Below, piece by piece: positions 17,141-25,739 of a stretch of 64,000 nucleotides of DNA. Source of the stretch: Geochorda sp036562495 (GTDB lineage: Bacteria > Bacillota > Limnochordia > Limnochordales > Geochordaceae); contig DATCKA010000130.1 of the NCBI GenBank assembly GCA_036562495.1, positions 1-64,000 of the forward strand. The letters run 5' to 3'. The notes below the pieces were generated by a model. It did not search any database. It saw only the letters and a list, made by a program, of their open reading frames with translations, and was not told the origin of the DNA. Positions within the stretch are counted from its first letter, which is position 1. Each line of letters begins with the position of its first letter. The translations under genes were made by a program, and so were the position numbers.

Positions 17141-17169
17141 TTGACGGCGCAGCGGCGCCTGTGTTATCG
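17141..17169 (+). promoter_or_regulatory. Promoter of the tRNA-Pro gene
   Basis: TTGACG (17141-17146) and TATCGT (17164-17169) are spaced by 17 bp, twelve bases before the first base of the tRNA. This fits a housekeeping sigma-A promoter with a start close to the mature 5' end. Confidence 0.55.
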
Positions 17170-17180
17170 TAAGGACGCGG

Positions 17181-17259
17181 TCGGGGCGTGGCGCAGTTTG
17201 GCTAGCGCGCTACCTTGGGGTGGTAGAGGTCGCCCGTTCAAGTCGGGTCGCCCCGACCA
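17181..17259 (+). tRNA. tRNA-Pro(GGG)
   Basis: The cloverleaf folds by eye. The acceptor strands are CGGGGCG (17181-17187) and CGCCCCG (17249-17255), followed by discriminator A and an encoded CCA (17257-17259). The anticodon arm is CTACC / GGTAG around the loop TTGGGGT, giving anticodon GGG. The T arm is GCCCG-TTCAAGT-CGGGT. It is the only plus-strand gene between 12.3 and 61.1 kb. Confidence 0.95.
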
Positions 17260-17282
17260 TCTTCCTTCCCGGAGCGTTTATA

Positions 17283-17327
17283 AGAGGCCCGTGCGGCGAT
17301 CGGCGCCGCGACGGGCCTCTTCAATTT
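17283..17327 (+). terminator. Rho-independent terminator after tRNA-Pro
   Basis: AGAGGCCCGT (17283-17292) pairs perfectly with ACGGGCCTCT (17311-17320) around an 18-nt loop that itself contains a GCGGCG/CGCCGC stem. It is followed by a modest T-containing tract TCAATTTCC. It lies 23 nt after the tRNA. Confidence 0.7.
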
Positions 17328-17367
17328 CCTGAGCTGCCGGGTGCAAGGCTCTATCACGAGGCCACGG

Positions 17368-18615
17368 TCAGCGAGGCTGAGTCAGCTCCGGCTGCTCGCT
17401 GGCCGCCCCCAGGCCGAAGGCATCGTGCACCGCCCGCACGGCTTCCTCGAGCCGCTGCTCGTCGATGAGGCAGGAGACCTTGATCTCCGAGGTCGAGATG
17501 GCCTGGATGTTGATGCCCTGCGCCGCCAGCGCCCCAAACATCCGGGCCGCCACGCCCGGATTGCTGTACATCCCCGCCCCGACGATGGAGACCTTGCCGA
17601 CGGTGTCGTCGTGACGCACGTCGTGAGCGCCGAGCTCAGAGGCCACGCGCCGGGTGATCTCCAGCGTCTGATCCAGGTCGGTCCTCGCGACCGTGAAGAG
17701 GAGGTCGGTGGTGGCCTGCTGCTTGGCCGTCTGCACGATCATGTCGACGTTGATGCCGGCCGCCGCCAGCTCGGAGAAGAGCCGGAACGCCACGCCCGGC
17801 CGGTCCGGCACGTCGATGACCGTCACCTTGGCCACGTTGCGGTCGTGGGTCACCCCCGTCACGACCATGGCCTTCTCCAGGTTCGCCTCCGGGACCACCT
17901 TCGTCCCCTCCCGCCTCTCGAAGCTCGAACGCACGTGGATGACGACCCCGTACTGAGCAGCCAGCTCCACCGAGCGGGGTTGCAGCACCGCCGCCCCCAG
18001 ACTGGCCATCTCCAGCATCTCCCCGTGGGAGATGACCGGCAGCAGCCGGGCGTCGGGCACCACGCGAGGATCCGCCGTGTAGACGCCGACCACATCGGTG
18101 TAGATCTCGCAGACGTCCGCCTGCAGGGCCGCCGCCAGTGCCACGGCCGTCGTGTCGGAACCGCCCCGTCCCAACGTCGTGATGTCCCACCCGTCGGTGA
18201 TCCCCTGGAAGCCGGCCACCACCACCACCCGCCCGGCCTCCAGCTCCTGGCCGATGCGGGCGGTGGAGATCCGGCGGATGCGGGCCCGGGTGTACATCCC
18301 ATCGGTATGGATGCCCACCTGGGCGCCGGTCAGCGAGATGGCCGGCACGCCCAGATCCTCCAGGGCCATGGCGACCAGGGCGATGGAGATCTGCTCGCCG
18401 GTCGAGAGGAGCATGTCGAGCTCCCGCCGGGGCGGCCGGCGACACACCTGATGCGCCAGGTCCAGCAGCTGGTCCGTCGTGTGCCCCATGGCCGAGACCA
18501 CGACGACCACCTGATGGCCTTCACGGCGGGTCTCGGCGATGCGGCGCGCCACCGCCCGGATCCGCTCCGGGTTGGCCACCGACGTGCCCCCAAACTTCTG
18601 CACGACCAGACCCAT
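17368..18615 (-). CDS. lysC: Aspartate kinase
   Basis: Phosphorylates aspartate, the first step towards lysine, threonine, methionine and diaminopimelate. About 415 residues. The kinase domain carries KFGGTSVA and later GRGGSDTTA; two ACT domains follow (VTVIDVPDRPGVAFRLFSELA and VSIVGAGMYSNPGVAARMF), which sense end products. ATG 18615 is chosen because the family starts MGLVVQKFGG. It is the last gene of hom-thrC-thrB-lysC, four bases after thrB, so it probably supplies the threonine branch; which amino acid inhibits it cannot be read here. Confidence 0.95.
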   Translation of the reverse strand: MGLVVQKFGGTSVANPERIRAVARRIAETRREGHQVVVVVSAMGHTTDQLLDLAHQVCRRPPRRELDMLLSTGEQISIALVAMALEDLGVPAISLTGAQVGIHTDGMYTRARIRRISTARIGQELEAGRVVVVAGFQGITDGWDITTLGRGGSDTTAVALAAALQADVCEIYTDVVGVYTADPRVVPDARLLPVISHGEMLEMASLGAAVLQPRSVELAAQYGVVIHVRSSFERREGTKVVPEANLEKAMVVTGVTHDRNVAKVTVIDVPDRPGVAFRLFSELAAAGINVDMIVQTAKQQATTDLLFTVARTDLDQTLEITRRVASELGAHDVRHDDTVGKVSIVGAGMYSNPGVAARMFGALAAQGINIQAISTSEIKVSCLIDEQRLEEAVRAVHDAFGLGAASEQPELTQPR

Positions 18616-18619
18616 GTCG

Positions 18620-19648
18620 CTATCTCGACTCCCTCTCATCGCCGCCCGCCGCCGAGACGGACGTCCGCCGCCGACTGCGCAGCCGTGCTCCCTCCGTCGC
18701 CACGGGCAGCACCATGGCTCGCACCTGCAAACCCTCGCGGCTCATGGCGCCCGCCATGGCCGTCGCCACCTCGTCGCCTCGATGAGGCGGGCAAAGCGCC
18801 ACCACCGATGGCCCCGCCCCGCTCAGCGCAGCCCCGTAGGCGCCTGCGGCCACGGCTGCTTCCAGGGCCGCCTGCAGGCCCGGCACCAGGCCGCTGCGAT
18901 AAGGCTGGTGCAGCCGGTCGGCCATGGCCTCGGCCAGCACCTCGAAGCGCCCGGTGGTCAGGGCCGCCACCGTCAGGGCCGCGCCCCCCACGTTGAAGGC
19001 AGCGTCCTGCCGGCTCACCGTCGCCGGCAGCACCTGGCGAGCATGCTCCGTGGCCAGGGCGAAGTCGGGGACGGCCAGCGCCGCCACGAGCTCACCGCGT
19101 GGCATCGGCACGCGGATGGCGGTCACCGCTCCCGCCTGCCCCAGGCGCGCCACCACCAGCCCGCCCAGCGCAGCCGCAGCGGCGTTGTCGGCGTGGCCCT
19201 CCATCGCCGCGGCCATGTCGAGCAAGGTGCCGTAGGTCAGGGGCGAGCCGACCAGGGCGTTGGCCACCCACAGCCCCGCCACCGCTGCCGCCGCGCTGGA
19301 GCCCAACCCGGCGCCGACGGGGATGGCGTTGTGCGCCTCCACCTCGACGGCCCATCCCCTGGCCCACGGCGGCGGGTCGATGCGGGCGAAGACCGCCTGC
19401 GCCGCCTGCCACACCCGGTTGGCGTCGCCCTTCTCGATGCGGCCCGCGCCCTCCCCCGTCACCGTCAGGCCGGCCAGAGCCGGGGGCCACCCCTGCAGCT
19501 CCCCGCCGGTCGGCACCCAGCGCATCGTGACCCGCAGCCGCAGCTCCAGTGCGAGCCCCAGCGCGTCGAACCCGGGGCCCAGGTTGGCCGTCGAGGCGGG
19601 CACCTCCACCCACGCAGCCTCGACGGGCGGGACGAGCGTCTCATCCAT
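18620..19648 (-). CDS. thrB: Homoserine kinase
   Basis: A 342-residue GHMP-family kinase that makes O-phosphohomoserine. It carries the N-terminal substrate region VPASTANLGPGFDALG, the ATP loop PVGAGLGSSAAAAVAG and the late motif GAALSGAGPSVVAL. The C-terminus has a basic extension after LPVATEGARLRSRRR. It overlaps thrC by 8 nt and is followed by lysC after four bases, so the operon is tightly packed. Confidence 0.95.
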   Translation of the reverse strand: MDETLVPPVEAAWVEVPASTANLGPGFDALGLALELRLRVTMRWVPTGGELQGWPPALAGLTVTGEGAGRIEKGDANRVWQAAQAVFARIDPPPWARGWAVEVEAHNAIPVGAGLGSSAAAAVAGLWVANALVGSPLTYGTLLDMAAAMEGHADNAAAAALGGLVVARLGQAGAVTAIRVPMPRGELVAALAVPDFALATEHARQVLPATVSRQDAAFNVGGAALTVAALTTGRFEVLAEAMADRLHQPYRSGLVPGLQAALEAAVAAGAYGAALSGAGPSVVALCPPHRGDEVATAMAGAMSREGLQVRAMVLPVATEGARLRSRRRTSVSAAGGDERESR

Positions 19649-20726
19649 GCCCGACGCCCACCCCCTCCTCCAGCACGGCGGCCACCGACGCCTCGTCGGC
19701 CCCTACCCGCCGCACCTGATCGGGGCGGGCCATGGCGTGGGCCCGGTCGGGGTCCTTGAGTCCGTTGCCGGTCAGCACGCAGACCACCGGCCCCGAGGCG
19801 TCTCGGAAGTAGCCGTCACGGGCCAGCTCGAGCACCCCCGCCACGCTGGCGGCCGAGGCGGGTTCGCAGAAGATCCCCTCCTCGACGGCCAGCCGACGCT
19901 GGGCCTCCAGGATGGCCGCGTCCGACACGGCGGCGATGAGCCCTCCCGACTCGTCACGAGCCCTCAACGCCCCCTGCCAGCTCGCCGGCCGGCCGATGCG
20001 GATGGCGGTGGCCACCGTCTCCGGCTGCTCGATGGGTTCGCCCCTCACCAGCGGCGCGGCGCCCGCGGCCTGGAAGCCCAGCATGACGGGCAACCTCTCG
20101 ACGCGCCCCGCCTGGCGGTACTGGGTGAAGCCCTGCCAGTAGGCCGTGATGTTGCCCGCGTTACCCACCGGGATGGCCAGGTAGGCGGGCGCGCGGCCCA
20201 ACTGGTCGCAGATCTCGAAGGCCGCGGTCTTCTGACCCTCCAGGCGGGCCGGGTTGACGGAGTTGACCAGCTCCATGCCGAAGCGCTCGCTCATCGTACG
20301 CACCAGTTGCAGCGCACGGTCGAAGTTGCCGGCGATCTCCACGACGGTAGCCCCGTAGGCCAGGGCCTGGGCCAGCTTGCCCGGGGCGACCGCCCCCTGC
20401 GGCAACAGGACGAAGGCGGCCATGCCCGCCCGTGCCGCATAGGCCGCCGCCGAGGCCGCCGTATTGCCCGTCGAGGCACAGATGACGGCCCGCCTCCCCC
20501 GGTGTCGGGCCAGGGAGACCGCCACCGTCATGCCACGATCCTTGAAAGAGCCGGTGGGGTTTTGCCCCTCCACCTTGGCGAAGAGCGGCACCCTCAGCCC
20601 GGCCTGCCGCTCCAGGCGCCCGAGTCGCACCAGCGGCGTGCCGCCCTCCCCCAGGCTGACCGGCTCCAGCTCCTCCGGCACCGCCAGCAGGGCCCGATAG
20701 CGCTCGATGATGCCCGAGCCGATCAT
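19641..20726 (-). CDS. thrC: Threonine synthase
   Basis: A 361-residue PLP-dependent enzyme that turns O-phosphohomoserine into threonine. The PLP lysine is in NPTGSFKDRGMT, the phosphate-binding region in CASTGNTAASAAAYAARAG, and the substrate region in VGNAGNITAYWQG. ATG 20726 forms an ATGA overlap with the hom stop. It is of the short thermophile-like class without the long N-terminal extension of plant or E. coli enzymes. Confidence 0.95.
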   Translation of the reverse strand: MIGSGIIERYRALLAVPEELEPVSLGEGGTPLVRLGRLERQAGLRVPLFAKVEGQNPTGSFKDRGMTVAVSLARHRGRRAVICASTGNTAASAAAYAARAGMAAFVLLPQGAVAPGKLAQALAYGATVVEIAGNFDRALQLVRTMSERFGMELVNSVNPARLEGQKTAAFEICDQLGRAPAYLAIPVGNAGNITAYWQGFTQYRQAGRVERLPVMLGFQAAGAAPLVRGEPIEQPETVATAIRIGRPASWQGALRARDESGGLIAAVSDAAILEAQRRLAVEEGIFCEPASAASVAGVLELARDGYFRDASGPVVCVLTGNGLKDPDRAHAMARPDQVRRVGADEASVAAVLEEGVGVGHG

Positions 20727-22042
20727 GCGCCGCCGACCACCCGCACCAGCGGACCCGTCCACACGACGACCGGCAGCTCCCGCACCTGGGCGGCCACCCC
20801 CTGTACCGCGGCCAGGGATGCCTCGTGCGTGACGAAGACCAGGTCCACGGGGTCCTCGCCCCGGCCCTTCTGGATGACCGACTCGATGCTGACGCCGTGC
20901 CGACCGAAGACGTCGGCGATGGCGGCCAGCACCCCCGGTCGGTCGAGCACCTGCAGCCGCAGGTAAAATCGCGCCAGCGCCCCGCCGGGCTCCACCATCC
21001 GGGCCGGCTCCCAGTCCGCGTGGGCGACCGACCACGAGCCGTTGCCCCGATCGGAGTAGGCACGTGGCGCATGGCGCCGCACGACGTCCATCACGTCGCC
21101 GAGCACCGCCGCCGCCGTAGGGTCACCCCCCGCCCCGGGCCCATAGAACATCAGCTCCCCGGCCGCCTCCGTCACCAGCCAGATCGCGTTGTTGACCCCC
21201 CGCACCTGTGCCAGCGGATGGCGCCTCGGCACCATGGCCGGTCCGACCCATGCCTCGATGGCGCCGTCCTGCAGGCGCGAGAAGGCCAGGAGCTTGACGA
21301 CCAGCCCCAGCTCTCCAGCGTACTGCACGTCACGGGCCGTGATGCCGTCGAGCCCTCGGACGTCGAGGCGCTCCACCGGCACCCACCGGTCGAAGGCCAG
21401 GGAAGCCAGCACGCTGAGCTTGCACGCCGCATCGAGCCCCGAGACGTCCGCGCTGGGGTCGGCCTCGGCGTACCCCCGGCGCTGCGCCTCCTGCAGGGCC
21501 GCCTCGAAGGCCACGCCCTGGTCGGTCATCTCCGTCAGGATGAAGTTGGTGGTGCCGTTGACGATGCCCAACAGCGCCAGGATGCGGTCCGAGGCCAACG
21601 ACTCCTGGATCGGCCGGATGATGGGGACGGCCCCGCCCACCGCCGCCTCGAACATGAGCGGCACCCCTTGCCGTCGGGCCAAGCCCAGCAGCTCGGGGCC
21701 TCGCCGGGCCATCACCACCTTGTTGGCGGTCACCACCGGCTTGCCCAGCTCGAGCGCACGGCGGATGGCCGAAGCCGCCGGCTCCTCGCCCCCCATCACC
21801 TCGACCAGCAGGTCGACGTCGGGCTGCTCCACCACCTCGAGGGGCGAGCGATGCACGTAGACGCCGTCCAGGCCCACCCGACGAGGCCTGGCAGGATCCC
21901 GCACCGCCACCCGGTGCAAGACGATGGCCCGTCCCGTGCGGGTCGTGATCTCGTGGGCCCTTTGCTGCAACGCGCGGGCCACGGCTTGTCCCACCGTGCC
22001 GAAACCCAACATGCCGAGCCGGATGGGCTGGTCGGATGCCAC
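20723..22042 (-). CDS. hom: Homoserine dehydrogenase
   Basis: A 439-residue enzyme reducing aspartate semialdehyde to homoserine. The N-terminal NAD(P) site is GMLGFGTVGQAVA; catalytic-domain signatures include VTANKVV, GIVNGTTNFIL and EADPSADVSGLDAACKL with the catalytic Lys. An ACT domain at about residues 350-425 (LQVLDRPGVLAAIADVFGRHGV) gives threonine feedback. First gene of hom-thrC-thrB-lysC, with a -10 TATAAT 66 bases upstream. Confidence 0.96.
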   Translation of the reverse strand: MASDQPIRLGMLGFGTVGQAVARALQQRAHEITTRTGRAIVLHRVAVRDPARPRRVGLDGVYVHRSPLEVVEQPDVDLLVEVMGGEEPAASAIRRALELGKPVVTANKVVMARRGPELLGLARRQGVPLMFEAAVGGAVPIIRPIQESLASDRILALLGIVNGTTNFILTEMTDQGVAFEAALQEAQRRGYAEADPSADVSGLDAACKLSVLASLAFDRWVPVERLDVRGLDGITARDVQYAGELGLVVKLLAFSRLQDGAIEAWVGPAMVPRRHPLAQVRGVNNAIWLVTEAAGELMFYGPGAGGDPTAAAVLGDVMDVVRRHAPRAYSDRGNGSWSVAHADWEPARMVEPGGALARFYLRLQVLDRPGVLAAIADVFGRHGVSIESVIQKGRGEDPVDLVFVTHEASLAAVQGVAAQVRELPVVVWTGPLVRVVGGA

Positions 22043-22107
22043 CTCGCGATGGGCCCCCTCGTCTACCGGGCGCGGAGCCGACCACGGTCGGGTACTTTTT
22101 GGCAGCC

Positions 22108-22113
22108 ATTATA
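22108..22113 (-). promoter_or_regulatory. -10 element of the hom operon
   Basis: On the minus strand the sequence is a perfect TATAAT. The -35 at a 17-bp spacing (GTCTTT) is poor and falls in the T-rich tail of the hup terminator. A start near 22101 gives a leader of about 58 nt before hom. Confidence 0.5.
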
Positions 22114-22128
22114 GATCGCCCGGCCCCC

Positions 22129-22169
22129 AAAAAGACAGAGCGCTGCGCGACTAGGTCACGCAGCGCTCT
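22129..22169 (-). terminator. Terminator of the hup gene
   Basis: On the minus strand AGAGCGCTGCG pairs with CGCAGCGCTCT (22137-22169 as a whole), followed by GTCTTTTTGG. The stem is strong and the T-run clear. It separates hup from the hom operon. Confidence 0.85.
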
Positions 22170-22194
22170 CGACGCTCCCCTATCGGAGGGGACG

Positions 22195-22470
22195 TTACCG
22201 GGCCACGGCGTCCTTGAGGGCCTTGCCCGCCTTGAAGGCCGGCACGACCCGGGCGCCGATCTGGATCTCGCGGCCCGTCTGCGGGTTGCGGCCCTTGCGG
22301 GCGGCCCGCTTGCGCACCTCGAAGCTGCCGAAGCCCACCAGCTGGACCCGCTGCCCCTGCGCGAGCGCCTCGGTGATGGCCTCGAACACGGCGTCCAGCG
22401 CGCGGCCGGAGTCCTTCTTGGTGAGCCCGGTCTTGTCGGCGATCTTGTCAATCAGCTCGGCCTTCGTCAA
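22195..22470 (-). CDS. hup: HU-family DNA-binding protein
   Basis: A histone-like nucleoid protein that bends DNA as a dimer. It has the family pattern TKAELIDKIADKTGLTKKD, VGFGSFEVRKRAARKGRNPQ and GREIQIGARVVPAFKAGKAL, with the flexible DNA-grasping arm intact. TTG 22470 is chosen: AAAGGGG lies nine bases upstream and the 91-residue product has the usual HU length, whereas a TTG at 22479 sits directly on the Shine-Dalgarno. It is a single gene, closed by its own terminator. The neighbouring spoIVA-hup order is common in Bacillota. Confidence 0.95.
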   Translation of the reverse strand: MTKAELIDKIADKTGLTKKDSGRALDAVFEAITEALAQGQRVQLVGFGSFEVRKRAARKGRNPQTGREIQIGARVVPAFKAGKALKDAVAR

Positions 22471-22703
22471 GATGCTCAACCCCTTTCGCCCTTGATGCCA
22501 GGCTCGTCAAGCCCTTGCCGCTCAGGCTCGTGATAGCGCCGTCAGGCACGCCCTATCTTGCCCTCCCGCCGACGGGGGTATGCGGCGCGCCCGCCGACGC
22601 TGGCGCCACGGGCCTTTGCGGGCTGGAAATTACTCCGGCGCGCTGTTTCGCTATCGGCTGGCATCCTCCTGCCGAAGGCCGTCGCTGCGTGCAAAAATCG
22701 CCC
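22471..22703 (-). other. Intergenic region between spoIVA and hup with a possible structured element
   Basis: No gene is visible in these 233 bp. On the minus strand the region begins with GGGCGATTTTTGC after the spoIVA stop, then AGGAGGAT (22663-22670) and CGATAGCG (22649-22656), and two copies of GTCGGCGGG further on. The AGGAGGA...CGATAGCG pair recurs in similar form before rpsA. No clear promoter for hup could be assigned. Confidence 0.35.
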
Positions 22704-24185
22704 TTACAAAATGATGCAGATCAGGCCGCCGCTTCCTTCGTTGATGATGCGGGTCAGGGTCTCCTGCAGCTTCTGCTGGGCGTTTTCGGGCAGGCGGTGG
22801 AGCTTGCTCTGGATCCCCTCCCGGACCAGCTCCTGCAGCGACCGACCCAGGAAGTCCGACTGCCAGAGCTTCTCGGGGTTCTCGTCGAAGAGGCTCGACA
22901 GGTAGCGGGCGAACTCCTCGCCCTGCCGCTCGGTGCCGCCCACGAAGGGGGTCACCTCGGTCGTCACGTCCGCCCGCACCATGTGGATGGTGGGCGCGCT
23001 GGCCTTGAGCCTCACGCCGAAGCGGTGCCCCTGGCGGATCAGCTCCGGCTGCTGAAACGTGATCTCCTCCTTGCGGGGCGTCACGACGCCGTAGCCCGTG
23101 GCGCGCACCTGGGCGAGGGCCTCGCTGAGGTAGTCGAACTCCTGCTTGGCCCGCACCAGCTCTTGCAGCAGCCGCACCAGGGCGGCGTCGCTGTCGACCT
23201 GGGTGCCGGTGATCTCGTTGAGCACCCGGTAGAAGAGCGACGACGGCGTGCGCAGCTCCGCGGTGGCGCAGCCGGACCCCAGGTCCATCTCGACCAGGGA
23301 GGCCGACTCCACCAGCTCGTGGCGCTCGAGCTCGGCGATCGCCTGGCGCACGTCCCGCACCCGGCGCACGTCCTGCAGGTGCGACTGCACCGCTTCGAGC
23401 AGCTGGCGGCGCACCCAGTGGTCGTCGGGCAGCTCTTCGACCCACTGCGGCAACACGACGCCCACCTCGCGCACGGGGAACTCCCACAACAGCTCCTGCA
23501 AAATGGCCAGCAGCTCCTCGTGCTCCATGTGCAGGGCATCGACGGGCAGGACCGGCACCCCGTAGCGTTGCGCCAGGTCCGCGGCCAGCCGCTGGGTGGC
23601 CGGATCCCTCGGGCGGGTGGAGTTGAGCAGCACCAGGTAGGGCTTGCCCAGCTCGCGCAATTCCGAGATGACCCGCTCCTCCGCGGCCAGGTAGGCCTCA
23701 CGGGGGAGGTCGGTGATGGAGCCGTCGGTGACGACCACCAGTCCGATGGTCGAGTGCTCGGTGATGACCCGGCGGGTCCCCATCTCGGCCGCCTGTTCGA
23801 AGGGGATCTCCTCCTCGAACCACGGCGTCCGCACCATCCGGGGCCGCCCCTCCTCGTCGTAGCCCAGGGCTCCCCGCACGGTGTAGCCGACGCAGTCGAC
23901 GACCCGCACCTTGACCCGGATGGGCTCCTGGAGCACCACTTCCACCGGCTCGTCGGGCACGAAGTCGGGCTGGGTGGTCATGATGGTGCGACCGGCGCCG
24001 CTCTGGGGAAGCTGGTCCCGGGTGCGGGATTGCTGGTCGGGGTCGTGGATGGCGGGGAGCACCAGCAGCTCCATAAACCGCCGGATGAAGGTGGACTTGC
24101 CGGTACGCACCGGTCCCACGACCCCGACGTAGATGCATCCGCCCGTGCGTTCGGCCATGTCACGGAAGACATCGAAGCGCTCCAC
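22704..24185 (-). CDS. spoIVA: Stage IV sporulation protein A (spore coat morphogenetic ATPase)
   Basis: Forms the basement layer of the spore coat by ATP-driven polymerisation. At 493 residues it matches the usual length. Residues 1-50 carry MERFDVFRDMAERTGGCIY and the Walker A GPVRTGKS (about 24-31); VVDCVGYTVRGALGYDEEG follows as the Walker B/switch region. The C-terminus ends GGLICIIL, the membrane-proximal tail that binds SpoVM in Bacillus. In the mother cell it would be transcribed by sigma-E, and a sigma-E-like promoter lies 76-102 bases upstream. Der precedes it and hup follows. Confidence 0.96.
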   Translation of the reverse strand: MERFDVFRDMAERTGGCIYVGVVGPVRTGKSTFIRRFMELLVLPAIHDPDQQSRTRDQLPQSGAGRTIMTTQPDFVPDEPVEVVLQEPIRVKVRVVDCVGYTVRGALGYDEEGRPRMVRTPWFEEEIPFEQAAEMGTRRVITEHSTIGLVVVTDGSITDLPREAYLAAEERVISELRELGKPYLVLLNSTRPRDPATQRLAADLAQRYGVPVLPVDALHMEHEELLAILQELLWEFPVREVGVVLPQWVEELPDDHWVRRQLLEAVQSHLQDVRRVRDVRQAIAELERHELVESASLVEMDLGSGCATAELRTPSSLFYRVLNEITGTQVDSDAALVRLLQELVRAKQEFDYLSEALAQVRATGYGVVTPRKEEITFQQPELIRQGHRFGVRLKASAPTIHMVRADVTTEVTPFVGGTERQGEEFARYLSSLFDENPEKLWQSDFLGRSLQELVREGIQSKLHRLPENAQQKLQETLTRIINEGSGGLICIIL

Positions 24186-24260
24186 GGCAGTCGCACGCCC
24201 CTCTGCACCCGAGCGGCCCGTGACTCCCGACCGCGGGCGCGCCGCTCGGACGGCTGCTAC

Positions 24261-24287
24261 ATGCTATGGGTCAGGCTATCGGGGTAT
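24261..24287 (-). promoter_or_regulatory. Sigma-E-like promoter candidate for spoIVA
   Basis: On the minus strand, ATA (24287-24285) and CATAGCAT (24268-24261) are separated by 16 bp. This compares with the Bacillus sigma-E pattern ATA-N16-18-CATACANT, six of eight matches at -10. The predicted start lies about 69 nt before spoIVA, a known sigma-E target. Confidence 0.4.
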
Positions 24288-24324
24288 GACGCAAGAAGAG
24301 GGCGATAGGGTCCAGGGGAAGCGC

Positions 24325-25713
24325 TCAGACCCGGCGGGGCCGCGCGTCCGGCCCCTGGGCCCACAGGACGGGCGTGCCGGTCAGGTCGAAGCGGCGGCGC
24401 AGGTGGCGTTCGAGGTAGCGCAGGTAGTGGACCGGTAGCTGGCCGGTGCCGCGAAGCGCCAGCGCCAGCGTCGGGGGCGGGCCGTCCAGCTGGCGCACGC
24501 CGACGATCCGGACGCCCCGGCGCCCTCGCCCGGAGGGCGGATGCTGGATCTGGGCCTGGTCGATGACGGCTCGAAGCTCCCGGGGGTCCAGGCGCTGGCG
24601 TCGGCGGTCGGCGGCCGCCACGGCGCCCTCCAGCAGGGCCTCGACCTGCCAGCCCCTCAGGGCGGAGATGTAGTAGACGGGGGCCCAGTACAGGCGAGCC
24701 GCGGCGGTCCGCACCTCCTCGCTAAACCGCTCGGGCTGCCCTGCCCGCTCCCCGATGAGGTCCCACTTGTTGACGGCGAGCACGACCGCTCGCCCCAGTG
24801 ACGCGGCTCGCCCGGCCAGGCGAGCCTCCTGGAAGGTGACGCCCTCGGCGGCGTCGATGACGACCACGGCCACGTCGCAACGCTCCATCGCCGCCAGTGC
24901 CCGGCTCACCGCGAGCTGCTCGAGGTCGCCCGCGCCGGGCCGGGCCTTGCGGCGGATGCCGGCGGTGTCGACCAGGGTGATGAGCCGGCCCTGCCACTCG
25001 AGCATGACGTCCACGGCGTCGCGCGTGGTGCCGGCCTCCTCGTGGACGGCCACCCGCTCGTGGCCCACCAGGGCGTTGACCAGGGAGGACTTGCCGACGT
25101 TGGGCCGCCCAACGATGGCGATGCGCACCGCCTCCGACGTCTCGCCGGCGGCAAGGGGGACGGCGCCCGCCGTCTCCTCGAGGCGGGCCACCACCCGGTC
25201 CAGCAGGTCGCCCACGTTGCGTCCGTTGGCGGCCGACACGGGCAGGACCTCCCCCAGCCCCAACGCGGCGAACTCGTGCGCGGCGGCCTCCAGGGCGGCA
25301 TTGTCCACCTTGTTGGCCACCACCAGCACGGGCTTGCCCAGACGCCTCAGCCAGTGGGCCAGGGTCTCGTCGCCCGGCAACAGCCCGGCGCGGGCGTCGA
25401 CCACCAGCAGCACCAGCGCCGCCTCCTCCAGGGCGGCGGCCGCCTGCTTGAAGATGGCGCCCCCCACGTCCGGCCCCGGCTGCAGATCCACCAGGCCGCC
25501 CGTGTCCACGGCCCAGAAGACCCGGCCTTTCCATCGCACGGCCGCGGCCAGGCGATCCCGGGTCACCCCGGGTTGCTCGTGGACGATGGCCAGGCGGCGA
25601 CCCGCCAGCCGGTTGAAGAGCGTCGACTTTCCCACGTTGGGGCGCCCCACGATGGCCACCGTGGGGCCCAGCGCGACCGCCGGGGCCGCAGGAGACCGCT
25701 CGAGCGTCGACAC
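24325..25713 (-). CDS. der: Ribosome biogenesis GTPase Der (EngA)
   Basis: A 462-residue protein with two tandem GTPase domains and a C-terminal KH-like domain, needed for 50S subunit maturation. Both P-loops read GRPNVGKS (about residues 22 and 203), with DTGG and DTAG switch II motifs and NKVD and NKWD specificity motifs. The KH-like part ends in LRGTGQLPVHYLRYLERHLRRRF. GTG 25713 has GGAGG ahead. It follows the sporulation-linked DUF3189 gene by 26 nt. Confidence 0.97.
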   Translation of the reverse strand: MSTLERSPAAPAVALGPTVAIVGRPNVGKSTLFNRLAGRRLAIVHEQPGVTRDRLAAAVRWKGRVFWAVDTGGLVDLQPGPDVGGAIFKQAAAALEEAALVLLVVDARAGLLPGDETLAHWLRRLGKPVLVVANKVDNAALEAAAHEFAALGLGEVLPVSAANGRNVGDLLDRVVARLEETAGAVPLAAGETSEAVRIAIVGRPNVGKSSLVNALVGHERVAVHEEAGTTRDAVDVMLEWQGRLITLVDTAGIRRKARPGAGDLEQLAVSRALAAMERCDVAVVVIDAAEGVTFQEARLAGRAASLGRAVVLAVNKWDLIGERAGQPERFSEEVRTAAARLYWAPVYYISALRGWQVEALLEGAVAAADRRRQRLDPRELRAVIDQAQIQHPPSGRGRRGVRIVGVRQLDGPPPTLALALRGTGQLPVHYLRYLERHLRRRFDLTGTPVLWAQGPDARPRRV

Positions 25714-25739
25714 CGTCGCCTCCAGGGGATCCGAGGGAT

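Noticed and set aside
17283..17320. The tRNA-Pro terminator as a bidirectional terminator also serving the secreted-protein operon on the minus strand
   Set aside because: On the minus strand the stem lacks a T-run (it is followed by TATAAACG), and it lies in front of, not behind, the secreted-protein gene.
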